Notes under the pieces: generated by a model
Told to the model about the DNA's origin: nothing
Database searches by the model: none
The model's input: the letters and a program-made list of their open reading frames with translations, nothing else
Made by a program: the position numbers and the translations under genes
Assembly: GCF_001412575.1 (NCBI RefSeq)
Contig: NZ_CP011834.1
Coordinates: forward strand, 1,364,001 to 1,428,000
Origin: Limnohabitans sp. 103DPR2
GTDB taxonomy: Bacteria; Pseudomonadota; Gammaproteobacteria; Burkholderiales; Burkholderiaceae_C
Direction of reading: 5' to 3'
Length of the DNA: 64,000 nt
In this document: one piece after another, positions 39,471 through 47,518 of the stretch
How positions within the stretch are numbered: the first letter of the stretch is position 1
Layout: every line of letters starts with the position of its first letter

Positions 39471-40006
39471 AAGTCTTGAACCTTCAGTGCGCGGGCATGC
39501 ACACCTTTGAGGGTTGGTTTGGTTCTGAAGAAGATTACCAATCCCAGCGTGAAAGAGGCTTGGTGGCTTGCCCAATGTGTGCCAACACCGAAGTGCGCAA
39601 ACTTCCATCTGCACCGCGTTTGAATTTGGGTGCAGCAGAGCCTCGTTCGGCCAAGCCTGAACCCCAAGAAGAGCCATCAGCCAACACGGGAACTGTCTCT
39701 CCTGCATCCAATGTGTCATCGGTGCCCACTGCTGAAGCCGTTGTTGCTGGGTTGGCGCAAGTGCATCCTGAAGCAGCAGAGATGGTTCAAGAAGCTTGGA
39801 TGAAGATGGTCAAGCACGTTATTGCCAATACGGAAGATGTAGGACAAAACTTTGCTGAAGAAGCGCGCAAGATGCACTACGGCGAATCGGAAGAACGCAA
39901 CATTCGAGGGCAAGCCTCGATCGAAGAAACGAAAGACTTGTTAGAAGAGGGCATTGAGGTCATGCCTCTGCCAGTGCCTGATGCGCTGAAGGGCGGGCTT
40001 CAGTAG
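39467..40006 (+). CDS. DUF1178 family protein
   Basis: 179 residues. The N-terminus MKVLNLQCAGMHTFEGWFGS and the CPMCANTEVRKLPSAPRL motif are the DUF1178 signature; the first Cys and the CPMC pair look like a zinc site. The middle is Pro/Ser/Glu-rich, and the C-terminal half (RKMHYGESEERNIRGQASIEE) is the second conserved block. Function unknown. It overlaps the NUDIX gene by ATGA and ends the nuo transcription unit. Confidence 0.88.
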   Translation: MKVLNLQCAGMHTFEGWFGSEEDYQSQRERGLVACPMCANTEVRKLPSAPRLNLGAAEPRSAKPEPQEEPSANTGTVSPASNVSSVPTAEAVVAGLAQVHPEAAEMVQEAWMKMVKHVIANTEDVGQNFAEEARKMHYGESEERNIRGQASIEETKDLLEEGIEVMPLPVPDALKGGLQ

Positions 40007-40010
40007 AACT

Positions 40011-40859
40011 TTAGCTGCTTTCTAAAAAAATTTTCGATCCATATCTTTTGCTTAGTTTTTGGATCGCGATGTCATCGTGCTGAAACATATTCTCTAAAAA
40101 TAAACCATGGCTTTGTGTTCCAGGCCAAAAAATGGGTTGCAATTTTCTGCCAACTTTTACAGGCAAGTAATCTCTCATTTTTGACATGACATAAAGCCAC
40201 AAATCGTCACCTCGAGGGCAAAGTTCTTGAAGTATTTCGATGTTTGTCGTGTCTTCATGCAAGCTGTTAGGTGGATATAGCACACCGCCAACGCCAATCG
40301 GTAAGGTGTCTCTGCTCGGCATGCGTGCAAGGCCGTCTTGTACGTCAAAACTCCAGTCGCAATAGGGTGCCAGTTGATGTGATGTAATTGTGTGAAAGCG
40401 GTGAACTGCGCCAGCTGCAATGGCTGTGGGGTTTGCTTGAGAACCTTCAATTAAGTGTTGAAGCCATAGGCGAGGGTAGTAAATATCGTCGTCACAAATC
40501 GCAATGTGCGCATTTGGAAAAGCGATGAGCGATGGAATGATTTTTTTAAAAGACTTGAGATCCTCCGTCGCCCTGATTTCAATTTTGTGTGCCAATGTCG
40601 TCAAGCTTTTGGGGAGGTCTCCAATTTCATGGTTGGCAATCCATAAAATTAGCTTGTCCGGTCGTGCTGTTTGCTCTAGCAAACTTTCAATCGTTAAATG
40701 AAGCCATTTAAATCTTGGTCTATGTGAAGTTAGCGAAACGATGAGTTCACTGCTTAGCGAATGCTGCTTAGCGGTAATTGGGAATTGAATTTTTTCTTGT
40801 TCATACAAGTTCAATAAAACACCCATAGGTGTTTCAAAGAATTTAGAGCGACCGATCAC
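40011..40859 (-). CDS. Glycosyltransferase-like protein (GT-A-type)
   Basis: 282 residues from a GTG start that overlaps the stop of the upstream small gene by four bases (GTGA). An early IVSLTSHRPRF - LHLTIESLLEQT - PDKLILWIA block and a DDD motif at 123-125 (AICDDDIYYP) match a family of putative glycosyltransferases found in polysaccharide loci; DDD is the likely nucleotide-sugar/metal site. No membrane helix or signal peptide is seen. The gene is AT-rich relative to its neighbours, which suggests transfer. The acceptor is unknown; position next to a bacteriocin-like peptide makes peptide glycosylation possible but unproven. An ATG at 40826 is an alternative start. Confidence 0.65.
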   Translation of the reverse strand: MIGRSKFFETPMGVLLNLYEQEKIQFPITAKQHSLSSELIVSLTSHRPRFKWLHLTIESLLEQTARPDKLILWIANHEIGDLPKSLTTLAHKIEIRATEDLKSFKKIIPSLIAFPNAHIAICDDDIYYPRLWLQHLIEGSQANPTAIAAGAVHRFHTITSHQLAPYCDWSFDVQDGLARMPSRDTLPIGVGGVLYPPNSLHEDTTNIEILQELCPRGDDLWLYVMSKMRDYLPVKVGRKLQPIFWPGTQSHGLFLENMFQHDDIAIQKLSKRYGSKIFLESS

Positions 40860-41107
40860 AAGACTTCTTGTTTCGAATCTAATTGCTTCATTTCAGTGCA
40901 TTCTTTGAGGTAGATCTCAAGCTGCCATGACAGAACAAACATGCATCCCCCAAAAAGATAGATGAGCGCACAATAAAAGAAATCCTGAGCCTCAAGCCTA
41001 GAGTTGTGTGCATACCTGTACATGACAATGGCAGCTGGTGTTAGCCAGAGGGAAACAGAAAGCATTCGGACTGGATTGCTTGCAATTAATTGAATGATCC
41101 GCAACAT
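40856..41107 (-). CDS. Small two-helix membrane protein (possible immunity protein)
   Basis: 83 residues from the ATG at 41107, which has GGGGA seven bases upstream; an ATG at 41149 is in frame but less supported. Two hydrophobic segments (about 14-30 and 43-61) with a charged connector and a hydrophilic, acidic/basic C-terminus. No family recognised. It lies directly after the bacteriocin-like gene on the same strand and is coupled by GTGA to the glycosyltransferase-like gene. Small membrane proteins in this position often give self-immunity, so that role is proposed by context only. Confidence 0.6.
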   Translation of the reverse strand: MLRIIQLIASNPVRMLSVSLWLTPAAIVMYRYAHNSRLEAQDFFYCALIYLFGGCMFVLSWQLEIYLKECTEMKQLDSKQEVL

Positions 41108-41152
41108 AAATTTTCCCCGGCAACAAGCAGAAATTGGATTTGGAATCATCCA

Positions 41153-41380
41153 TCAGTTGCCAAATTTAGCGTCGAGGTAGCCAAGTGCTGCCGATGCTAA
41201 ACCCATCGTTAGGCCAAGAAAGGCAAAGGCAGGTGCAGCGGGTCCTGAAATGCATGCTGCTGCGCCAGATGCAGCCGCTAAAGCGCCGGCGCCTGCTGCT
41301 GCACCCGCAAAATAGCCAGCACCGCTGACTTCGTCAATTTCAATTTCAGAGAGCGCTCTCATCGATGTTTGTACAGACAT
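41153..41380 (-). CDS. Double-glycine-leader peptide, bacteriocin-like precursor
   Basis: 75 residues from the ATG at 41380, with AAGG eight bases upstream. Residues 10-21 (LSEIEIDEVSGA) match the double-glycine leader consensus LSxxELxxIxGG: Leu at -12, Ser at -11, Glu at -8, Ile at -7, Val at -4, Gly-Ala at -2/-1. The predicted core (22-75, 54 residues) is Gly/Ala-rich with GxxxG-type spacing, one Cys (residue 43) and a C-terminal hydrophobic helix, like class II bacteriocins and microcins. The peptide would need a C39-peptidase ABC exporter, which is not in this window. The gene is in an AT-rich islet with a small membrane protein and a glycosyltransferase-like gene. Confidence 0.75.
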   Translation of the reverse strand: MSVQTSMRALSEIEIDEVSGAGYFAGAAAGAGALAAASGAAACISGPAAPAFAFLGLTMGLASAALGYLDAKFGN

Positions 41381-41505
41381 TTTCAACCTTTCAATTTGAT
41401 GTGATTTCAATCGAATGTTTGACTAACACTCGTTGTTAAGCATCGCAGATAGAAAGATTTTGAAAGTGCGTATTAACACCTATATTTGTGAATATTTGTA
41501 TTCAA

Positions 41506-41536
41506 AATATAATAAATTTAGAATTTTAAGTATCAA
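41506..41536 (-). promoter_or_regulatory. Putative promoter of the bacteriocin-like islet
   Basis: Minus strand: TTGATA (41531-41536) and TTATAT (41507-41512) 18 bases apart, in a very AT-rich stretch upstream of the peptide gene. A short dyad GAATA-TTTG-TATTC (41490-41503) overlaps the region downstream of the -10 box and could be an operator. The stretch 41411-41582 contains no gene. Confidence 0.4.
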
Positions 41537-41582
41537 TTTAGTGAGTTTAATGGTTTTTAGATATTGCCACATTCCAACGCAC

Positions 41583-42536
41583 TTACTCAGCCCTGATGTT
41601 CCGATCCTTGATGATGACCTTCCATCGAGCAATGTCACGCTCAATGAAGGCTGCCAGTTCGGTATGGCCAAGGGGCGCAGGTTCTGCGCCTTGAATTTGT
41701 AATTGCTTAGACACTTCAGGATCTAAAACTGCTTTTTGCAAGTCTTTGCTGACCTTCTGTGTAATTTCGGCAGGTACTTTGGATTGGAAAAATAGGGCGT
41801 ACCAAATTTCATATTCAAAACCAGTCAAACCTGCTTCTGAAATAGTGGGTACATCTGGCAAGTTGCGGTCGCGTTTGGCGCTGGCCACCGCCAATGGGAT
41901 CAGCTTCCCCGTTTTGATGTGTTGAATGACGCTGGGCACAGCGTTGATACCGACTTCCACATGACCTGCCAACATTTCATTCACAGAAGGTGAAGCGCCC
42001 TTGTAGGGAATGTGAACCAACTTGGTGTCGGACATGCCTTGGAACATTTCCATGGCCAAGTGATTGGGGCTGCCAATGCCGCTCGAGCTGTAATTCAATG
42101 TGCCTGGTTGTTTCTTGGCATAGGCGATCAGGTCTTTGACGGTTTTGACTTGAAGGGAGGGGTGTACTGTCAAGATAGGCACATTGATCAGTACGCGGCC
42201 TACCGGCGAGAAATCCTTGGACGCAGAGTAGGGTAGTTTGCTGTTGATCAAGGGACCTGTGACAAAGTTAGAGCCCGCACCCATGACCAATGTGTAGCCG
42301 TCGGGTTGTGCGAACGCACCTGCTTGCAAGCCTGGAACACCTGGTTTGTTTTCAATCACAACAGGCTGGCCCCAAATGTCGGAAAGTTTTTTACCAACCA
42401 CCCGCATAGCGTTGTCGGCAGCTGCACCTGCTGGAAATGGAATGATGATCTTGACTGCTTTTTCAGGATAGCTGGCGTGTGCCAACGTGAAGAAAGTAAA
42501 GCCGGCAATCGCCAGCAGAGATTTGAAATGTGTCAT
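41583..42536 (-). CDS. Bug-family tripartite tricarboxylate receptor (periplasmic)
   Basis: 317 residues. Signal peptide to about residue 21 (LAHA-SYP). Bug motifs: AVKIIIPFPAGAAADNAMR, ENKPGVPGLQAG, SSGIGSPNHLAMEMFQG, HIPYKGASPSVNEMLAGHV. The ATG overlaps the stop of the N-formylglutamate amidohydrolase gene by four bases (ATGA), so receptor and enzyme are made together. The ligand may therefore be an N-formylated or related amino acid. No membrane component is encoded nearby. Confidence 0.92.
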   Translation of the reverse strand: MTHFKSLLAIAGFTFFTLAHASYPEKAVKIIIPFPAGAAADNAMRVVGKKLSDIWGQPVVIENKPGVPGLQAGAFAQPDGYTLVMGAGSNFVTGPLINSKLPYSASKDFSPVGRVLINVPILTVHPSLQVKTVKDLIAYAKKQPGTLNYSSSGIGSPNHLAMEMFQGMSDTKLVHIPYKGASPSVNEMLAGHVEVGINAVPSVIQHIKTGKLIPLAVASAKRDRNLPDVPTISEAGLTGFEYEIWYALFFQSKVPAEITQKVSKDLQKAVLDPEVSKQLQIQGAEPAPLGHTELAAFIERDIARWKVIIKDRNIRAE

Positions 42537-43426
42537 GTGGGTTTGTGGCGTGGCTTGTGTTCAGCCCGAAGTAGATGAAGGCTTATTTGCTCGGTAAAGC
42601 TTTGGAGATCTTGTGCGACCTTGCCGAAGGAATCGTTTTTGATAAAGCGATCTTCGTGCATGTACAAAGCGCGATTGAGTTCAATTTGCAAGCTGTAGCG
42701 CCCGTTTGATGGATTGGCATATTTACGAATCAACTCGGCACCTTTGTAGGGATTGTTGATCCCCACTGTGTAACCCAGTGATCTGAAAATTTGAGCGGCT
42801 AGTTGTGTGATCTCTTCAGAGGAAGTTAACCCATCGTGATCACTGATGACGATGTCTGGTCTTGGCTTGCCGTTGTCGTCGTTCATGGCATTGCCTGTCG
42901 ACTTCATCGAGTGACAATTGAGGTGCAAGCATTGACCAAATTGGTGGTGCGTATCGTTCAGAAGTTGCGACAGTTTTTGGTGGTAAGGGTCGTAGCATGT
43001 CTCGATGCGATGACGAACCTCACTGATGCAAAGGGGGGCGGAGTAGATGGGTTTGCCCGGCAGTATCAGTTTGCGAATGAGGCCAAAGCCTTTTTGAGTT
43101 TTGTCGGTTGGCCGAAGGGGTTCTGGCCAAGTTTCTGCTAAGAGAGAAGGGTCTATGTCGTCACGCGCTCGATTGGCATCGAGATAGGCGCGGTGAAACT
43201 TGGCCACCAGCAAAGGTGCTTTGAATTGAACAGCGGCGAGCCACAGTTCATCGACAAATGCATCCCAGCTGGTGGCCAAATCCTCTGCGCTGGCAATGGT
43301 CTGAACATCATCAGGCCATGCGCCCCAGCTGTGTGGCGAGTCAACCACCACGGGCAACTTGGCAGTGCCTGCATCAGGTGCGAGCACATAGAAGTTGGGT
43401 GGTGATGGATGAACTTTGGTCAGCAT
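42533..43426 (-). CDS. N-formylglutamate amidohydrolase family protein
   Basis: 297 residues of the FGase family. Motifs: VVVDSPHSWGAWP, the DANRARDDID block, HLNCHSMKSTGNA with candidate metal-binding His/Cys, and DIVISDHDG. The family releases formate from N-formylglutamate in the last step of one histidine breakdown route, but relatives act on other formyl or acyl amino acids. No hutH, hutU or hutI is in the window. It sits between a porin gene and a Bug receptor gene, all on the minus strand, below an IclR regulator. Confidence 0.85.
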   Translation of the reverse strand: MLTKVHPSPPNFYVLAPDAGTAKLPVVVDSPHSWGAWPDDVQTIASAEDLATSWDAFVDELWLAAVQFKAPLLVAKFHRAYLDANRARDDIDPSLLAETWPEPLRPTDKTQKGFGLIRKLILPGKPIYSAPLCISEVRHRIETCYDPYHQKLSQLLNDTHHQFGQCLHLNCHSMKSTGNAMNDDNGKPRPDIVISDHDGLTSSEEITQLAAQIFRSLGYTVGINNPYKGAELIRKYANPSNGRYSLQIELNRALYMHEDRFIKNDSFGKVAQDLQSFTEQISLHLLRAEHKPRHKPT

Positions 43427-43444
43427 GGGGTAGCAAATGGCAAA

Positions 43445-44542
43445 TCAGAACTGATGCATGACACCAAAGCCATAGCTGTTGGCTGTGCTGTTGGCTTTGT
43501 TGGTGTTGCTGACATCTCTGTCTTTGAACACATACAAGGTGCTGCGCTTGCTTAAGAAATAACTGTACTCACCTTGAGCCTTTTTCAGGGTGCCGTTCTT
43601 GTCTGTTTGAATGGAACGGTCCATGACGTTGAACGTCACGCGGCCTTGCGTGCCAACTGATGCCGTAGCGCCCAGAATCTTGAATTCCACCGTGTCACGG
43701 GTGGTGGCGGTTGCATTGTATTTTTCGTTGCCCATGGCAAAGTAGGGTCGTACAAAGCCCAAGTTGTAAGACACAACGGCTTGAACTTTGCTCTTGTAGT
43801 CGTTGACTTGCAAGCCGCCTGTTTTCTCATCCCAACCATAGCCAACGCCACCACTCAGTTTGCCATCGGCATAGTTGGCTGCAAGCTGGTATTGCTTGAT
43901 GTCAGCCTCGCCTTTTAAATTGGCATTGGTGGTTGAAGGGGCGTCGGGGCCGGCAAAGTTCAAGCGACCTGCAAAGTTAAAGGGGCCCACATTGGGTGAT
44001 TTGTATGTAAAGGCGTTGGACACGCGGTTATTGCCATTCAAAATGCGTGTACCAATGGCCGTAGAGCCTGCGTCATGAATGATCCACCGCAGGTTTTGTG
44101 CCAATTGGGAATACAAGGGTGAGCCTGTGGGTGCACTGGAATCGGTGCGACCCATGTTGAAAGTGCCCCATTTGCCTTGCAAGCCAACATATGCATATCG
44201 AAAGTTGGGGGTGACCAGAGAGCCATCGTCGGCATTGATGCCAAATTCCAAACCATAAATGGCGGCGTTGCCTTCTCCTAAGGACTCCGTGCCGCGAAAG
44301 CCCAAGCGGGAAGTGTTGTCGGTCAATTTTTGCACGCTTGCGCCGGGTTTGCCGTAACTGGCAGTTGAATTGACTTGGGCTTGAGTCTTGTCAAGGCTGA
44401 CGTCAATGCGGCCATAAATCTGTAATGCATTGCTGGCGGGTGGTGCGTCATCTTCGTCGGCCATGGCCGAGCCAGTGAATGTCATGAACGCAATGGCCGC
44501 GCAGATGGCGGATTTGAATGCGCGAGGATGCTGTGATGGCAT
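43445..44542 (-). CDS. Gram-negative porin (trimeric, general type)
   Basis: 365 residues. The signal peptide is cut at AMA-DED (after residue 28). The mature part is a beta-barrel with LQIYGRIDVSLDK at the start, the NTSRLGFRGTESLGEG segment, and the classical C-terminal Phe (GFGVMHQF) that is the outer-membrane assembly signal. AAGGA precedes the ATG. It starts a run porin - FGase - Bug and probably gives the substrate passage through the outer membrane. Confidence 0.92.
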   Translation of the reverse strand: MPSQHPRAFKSAICAAIAFMTFTGSAMADEDDAPPASNALQIYGRIDVSLDKTQAQVNSTASYGKPGASVQKLTDNTSRLGFRGTESLGEGNAAIYGLEFGINADDGSLVTPNFRYAYVGLQGKWGTFNMGRTDSSAPTGSPLYSQLAQNLRWIIHDAGSTAIGTRILNGNNRVSNAFTYKSPNVGPFNFAGRLNFAGPDAPSTTNANLKGEADIKQYQLAANYADGKLSGGVGYGWDEKTGGLQVNDYKSKVQAVVSYNLGFVRPYFAMGNEKYNATATTRDTVEFKILGATASVGTQGRVTFNVMDRSIQTDKNGTLKKAQGEYSYFLSKRSTLYVFKDRDVSNTNKANSTANSYGFGVMHQF

Positions 44543-44609
44543 GTGAGTTCCTTGTGTTGTTTCGTCTAATAAAACAATGATAGTGACTACTTTTCATTGA
44601 ATTATTTGG

Positions 44610-44638
44610 AATTTACCTCATAAAAATCTTAGATTCAA
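44610..44638 (-). promoter_or_regulatory. Putative sigma-70 promoter of the porin gene
   Basis: Minus strand: TTGAAT (44633-44638) and TAAATT (44610-44615) with exactly 17 bases between. It lies about 70 bases before the porin start. The hexamers are partial matches. Confidence 0.45.
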
Positions 44639-44661
44639 ATCGAATGTTGTTTTTATGATTT

Positions 44662-44678
44662 GTTTCAACAAATGAAAC
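44662..44678. promoter_or_regulatory. Candidate operator (dyad GTTTCA-5-TGAAAC)
   Basis: A 17-base inverted repeat with six-base arms and a five-base centre lies 23 bases upstream of the proposed porin -35 box and directly downstream of the IclR-family gene. IclR-type regulators bind short palindromes of this size. The link to this regulator is inferred. Confidence 0.4.
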
Positions 44679-44773
44679 ATTTCTGAAATTGAGATTTTTA
44701 GCACAACTCAAACGAGCAAGCAGACGCAGAGCGAATGCGCTCATACTGAAATTGAAGGAGCTGGATGGACCGA

Positions 44774-45529
44774 TTAGTTGCTGGTCTTGAGTGCGTTGGA
44801 GATCAAAGCAGCAAAGTGCTGAAGGCGCTGTAGGTAGTGCGCATGCTGTTCGTCAAATCGAAGTTTGGGTCCTGCCAAGCTGAGTGCAGCAACGACTTCA
44901 TTTTGCGCATCGACAATGGGTACGGCGATGGCCAGAACATCGGGCGTGATTTCACCGTCGGAAACGGCATGCCCTTCGCTGAGGATCTTGCTCAGTTCCT
45001 GAGTCATTTTGCTGCGTTGCGTGATGGTGTTCTTGCTGTACCGCGGTAATTCGGAATTGAGCAAGGCATGCTTCACTTCGGGCGGTGCATAAGCCAGCAG
45101 CAATTTGCAGGAAGCGCCGGCATGGAGCTTGCGCCGGCTCCCAGCGCCACTTTGTGTTTTGGTGGTGCGTGTACTTTGCCAGTGGTCGATGCACACACAT
45201 TCCAAGCCATCTCTGACGCGCAGTTGAACATTTTCATTGCATTCACGACCTAAAGCCAGCAGGTATTGGCGTGCAATGCGGACCAACGCAATTTGTTCTT
45301 GAGCCGCCACGCCGATGTACAGCGATTGAATATCCAGAAAATAACAAGGCCCTGGATTTTTTCGAATCACAAAGTTGCGCTGTTCCAGAGTGAATAAAAT
45401 GCGGAAGGCGCGCGCTTTGGTGTTGCCAGACAACTTGGCCAACTCTGTCACACCCAATCCAGGCCTTTGCGCAACAATGAGCAACAGCGCCATGGCTTCA
45501 TCAACGGCAGAGATGGTGTAATCGGTCAT
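44774..45529 (-). CDS. IclR-family transcriptional regulator
   Basis: 251 residues. N-terminal winged helix (AMALLLIVAQRPGLGVTELAKLSGNTKARAFRIL is the region, with the recognition helix at about 33-45), then an IclR effector-binding domain with LHAGASCKLLLAYAP and a late ITPDVLAIAVPIVDAQNEVVAALSLAG. The family usually controls catabolic genes for aromatic or carboxylic acids. It lies upstream of porin, FGase and Bug on the same strand, and downstream of an aminotransferase gene, so it may control either. Confidence 0.9.
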   Translation of the reverse strand: MTDYTISAVDEAMALLLIVAQRPGLGVTELAKLSGNTKARAFRILFTLEQRNFVIRKNPGPCYFLDIQSLYIGVAAQEQIALVRIARQYLLALGRECNENVQLRVRDGLECVCIDHWQSTRTTKTQSGAGSRRKLHAGASCKLLLAYAPPEVKHALLNSELPRYSKNTITQRSKMTQELSKILSEGHAVSDGEITPDVLAIAVPIVDAQNEVVAALSLAGPKLRFDEQHAHYLQRLQHFAALISNALKTSN

Positions 45530-45600
45530 GGCGCAATCATAAGTGCTGCTGTTGAGAACTCATGTCTTAATGACTTCAAAGCTCGTTCAATTTCATGAGG

Positions 45601-46794
45601 CTATCTGCGATTGCCATACCAATCCTGCACAGCAGACACGAAGCGCTGAACACCTTCAGCCACACTGGCTGCGTCTAATGCACCGTATGACAATCGCTGG
45701 TAGTTGGCGTCATGCACTTGCGTGAGACCAAACGCAAAACCTGGAATGGACGCCACTTTGAACTTCTCTGTCATGGCGCGGTTGAACGCAATGGGTTCAG
45801 TGCCTTGCGCTAAACCGGGCAGTTTCATCAGCACGTAAAACGCGCCTTGCGTTTTGGGAAATTGCACCAAGTCACCTAAACCTTCGAGCGTCTTGTAAAC
45901 CGTTTGTCGCACTTGGCTTAAGGCCTCCACTTTGGGTTCTACCCAAGGCTTGCCTTGTTTCAATGCTTGCAATGCCAAGAGCTGAGAGGGCATTGGCGCA
46001 CAAATGAGGTTGGTGTCCTGCACCTTGTTCATGGCATCAAACAGGTCTGATGGAAACACCACGTAGCCCACACGCCAGCTGGCCATGCCGTAGTTCTTCG
46101 ACATGGAGTAAAAAGACAAGGTGTGCTTCATGGCGCCTGGAATGCTGGCAGGCGAGAAGTGCTTCACGCCTTCATAAGTGAAGTATTCATAAGCCTCATC
46201 ACTGAAGTGATAAAGACTGTGCTGAGCGCACAACGCGTTGATGGCGCGCAAGGAGGCTTCTGAATAAACGGCGCCTGTCGGGTTGTTGGGTGACACGGTC
46301 ACGATGGCGCGCGTGTGGGGCGTGATGGCGGCAGCCATGGCTTCAACGTTGAGGCTCCAGTCGTCGTTGGCCGGAACGGGAACTGGTACACAACCGCACA
46401 TGCGGATGGCCATTTCTTGGTTGAAATAAAACGGCATCGGCAAGATGAATTCATCACCGGGATCGGCCACGGCCAAGACTGAATTCAAGAAGGCCATGTT
46501 GCTGCCCGCTGTCACCATCAGCATGGCATCTGTGCCCAATTGGACTTGGTTTTCTTGCGCCAGTTTGGCTTGGATGGCTTCGACCAAACCGGGGTGGCCA
46601 CTGACACCTAAGTATTTGTGCAAGCTACCGTCACCCATCATGCTGGGCAGAGCGGCAATGGCTTCTGCGGGCGGACCATAATTGACCACGCCTTGTCCAA
46701 GCGAAATGGTGCCAGGGTTGTTCCTGACCAAGGCCGCAATGGTGGGGATGATGGGCGTTTCAACGGCGGCCAGTCGGAGGTGAGGGCGAATCAT
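45601..46794 (-). CDS. PLP-dependent aminotransferase (class I/II, fold type I)
   Basis: 397 residues. PLP-binding Lys233 is in SMSKNYGMASWRVGY, preceded by SPNNPTGAVYS and the SDEAYEYFTYEG motif. The N-terminus NNPGTISLGQGVVNYGPP is typical of class I aminotransferases. The substrate is not certain: aspartate, aromatic or branched-chain donors are all possible. It precedes the IclR gene and diverges from the YicG-like gene. Confidence 0.9.
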   Translation of the reverse strand: MIRPHLRLAAVETPIIPTIAALVRNNPGTISLGQGVVNYGPPAEAIAALPSMMGDGSLHKYLGVSGHPGLVEAIQAKLAQENQVQLGTDAMLMVTAGSNMAFLNSVLAVADPGDEFILPMPFYFNQEMAIRMCGCVPVPVPANDDWSLNVEAMAAAITPHTRAIVTVSPNNPTGAVYSEASLRAINALCAQHSLYHFSDEAYEYFTYEGVKHFSPASIPGAMKHTLSFYSMSKNYGMASWRVGYVVFPSDLFDAMNKVQDTNLICAPMPSQLLALQALKQGKPWVEPKVEALSQVRQTVYKTLEGLGDLVQFPKTQGAFYVLMKLPGLAQGTEPIAFNRAMTEKFKVASIPGFAFGLTQVHDANYQRLSYGALDAASVAEGVQRFVSAVQDWYGNRR

Positions 46795-46857
46795 AAGCTT
46801 GGTTATTTGGATTGATTGGCTGTTCTGGAATGCGTCTATTGGATTAAAGTATCGCTC

Positions 46858-47499
46858 ATGAACAGTTTTGAAACATGGGGCTCCACCTTGTTGCCCAGCA
46901 TTGAATTGCTGGCCACCTTGGCCTTTGCATTGTCAGGGATTATGGAGGCAGCGCGCAAACGCATGGATGTGGTGGGTGTCTGTGTTGTGGGGTTTTTGGC
47001 AGCCTTTGGTGGCGGCACTCTGCGTGATATTTTGCTTGATCAGCGCCCGTTCTTTTGGGTGGAAAACGAAGTTGTGATGTGGGCCGTTCTGGCGTTGTGC
47101 ATTTTGTCCATTACCTTCATGCGACAAAGGCACTTTGAGCTGACGGAGAAAACCATTCAGTGGCCCGATACGCTGGGATTGGGGTTGTTTACAGCATCAG
47201 GTGTGGCTCAGTCCTTAGCGCTGGGAATGTCGCCTACTGTGGCTGTTTTGATGGGTACCATTACTGGCATTTTTGGGGGCGTGTTGCGCGACATTGTCTG
47301 CAATGAGATTCCGGTGTCTTTCAAAGACCACCGGCCTTACGCTTTGTGCTCGGTGGCCGGTGGTGTCATTTACATTGTGTTGGCTGCGGTTGATGCAGAG
47401 CCTTGGTTTTGCATGACGGTTTGCGCCGTGATCACCATTGTGTTTCGCATGCTGGCCATTTGGAACAACTGGGTGCTGCCCGCATGGAGAAAAGATTAA
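46858..47499 (+). CDS. YicG/UPF0126 (TRIC-like) membrane protein
   Basis: 213 residues from the ATG at 46858. Two tandem UPF0126 repeats, each with three or so helices and the Gly-rich signature FLAAFGGGTLRDILL and GTITGIFGGVLRDIVCNE. The protein is an inner-membrane, seven-helix type related to TRIC cation channels; glycine or other small-solute transport has been linked with some members. The exact function is unknown. Confidence 0.88.
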   Translation: MNSFETWGSTLLPSIELLATLAFALSGIMEAARKRMDVVGVCVVGFLAAFGGGTLRDILLDQRPFFWVENEVVMWAVLALCILSITFMRQRHFELTEKTIQWPDTLGLGLFTASGVAQSLALGMSPTVAVLMGTITGIFGGVLRDIVCNEIPVSFKDHRPYALCSVAGGVIYIVLAAVDAEPWFCMTVCAVITIVFRMLAIWNNWVLPAWRKD

Positions 47500-47518
47500 G
47501 GGGCAAAGCGGACGGGAT

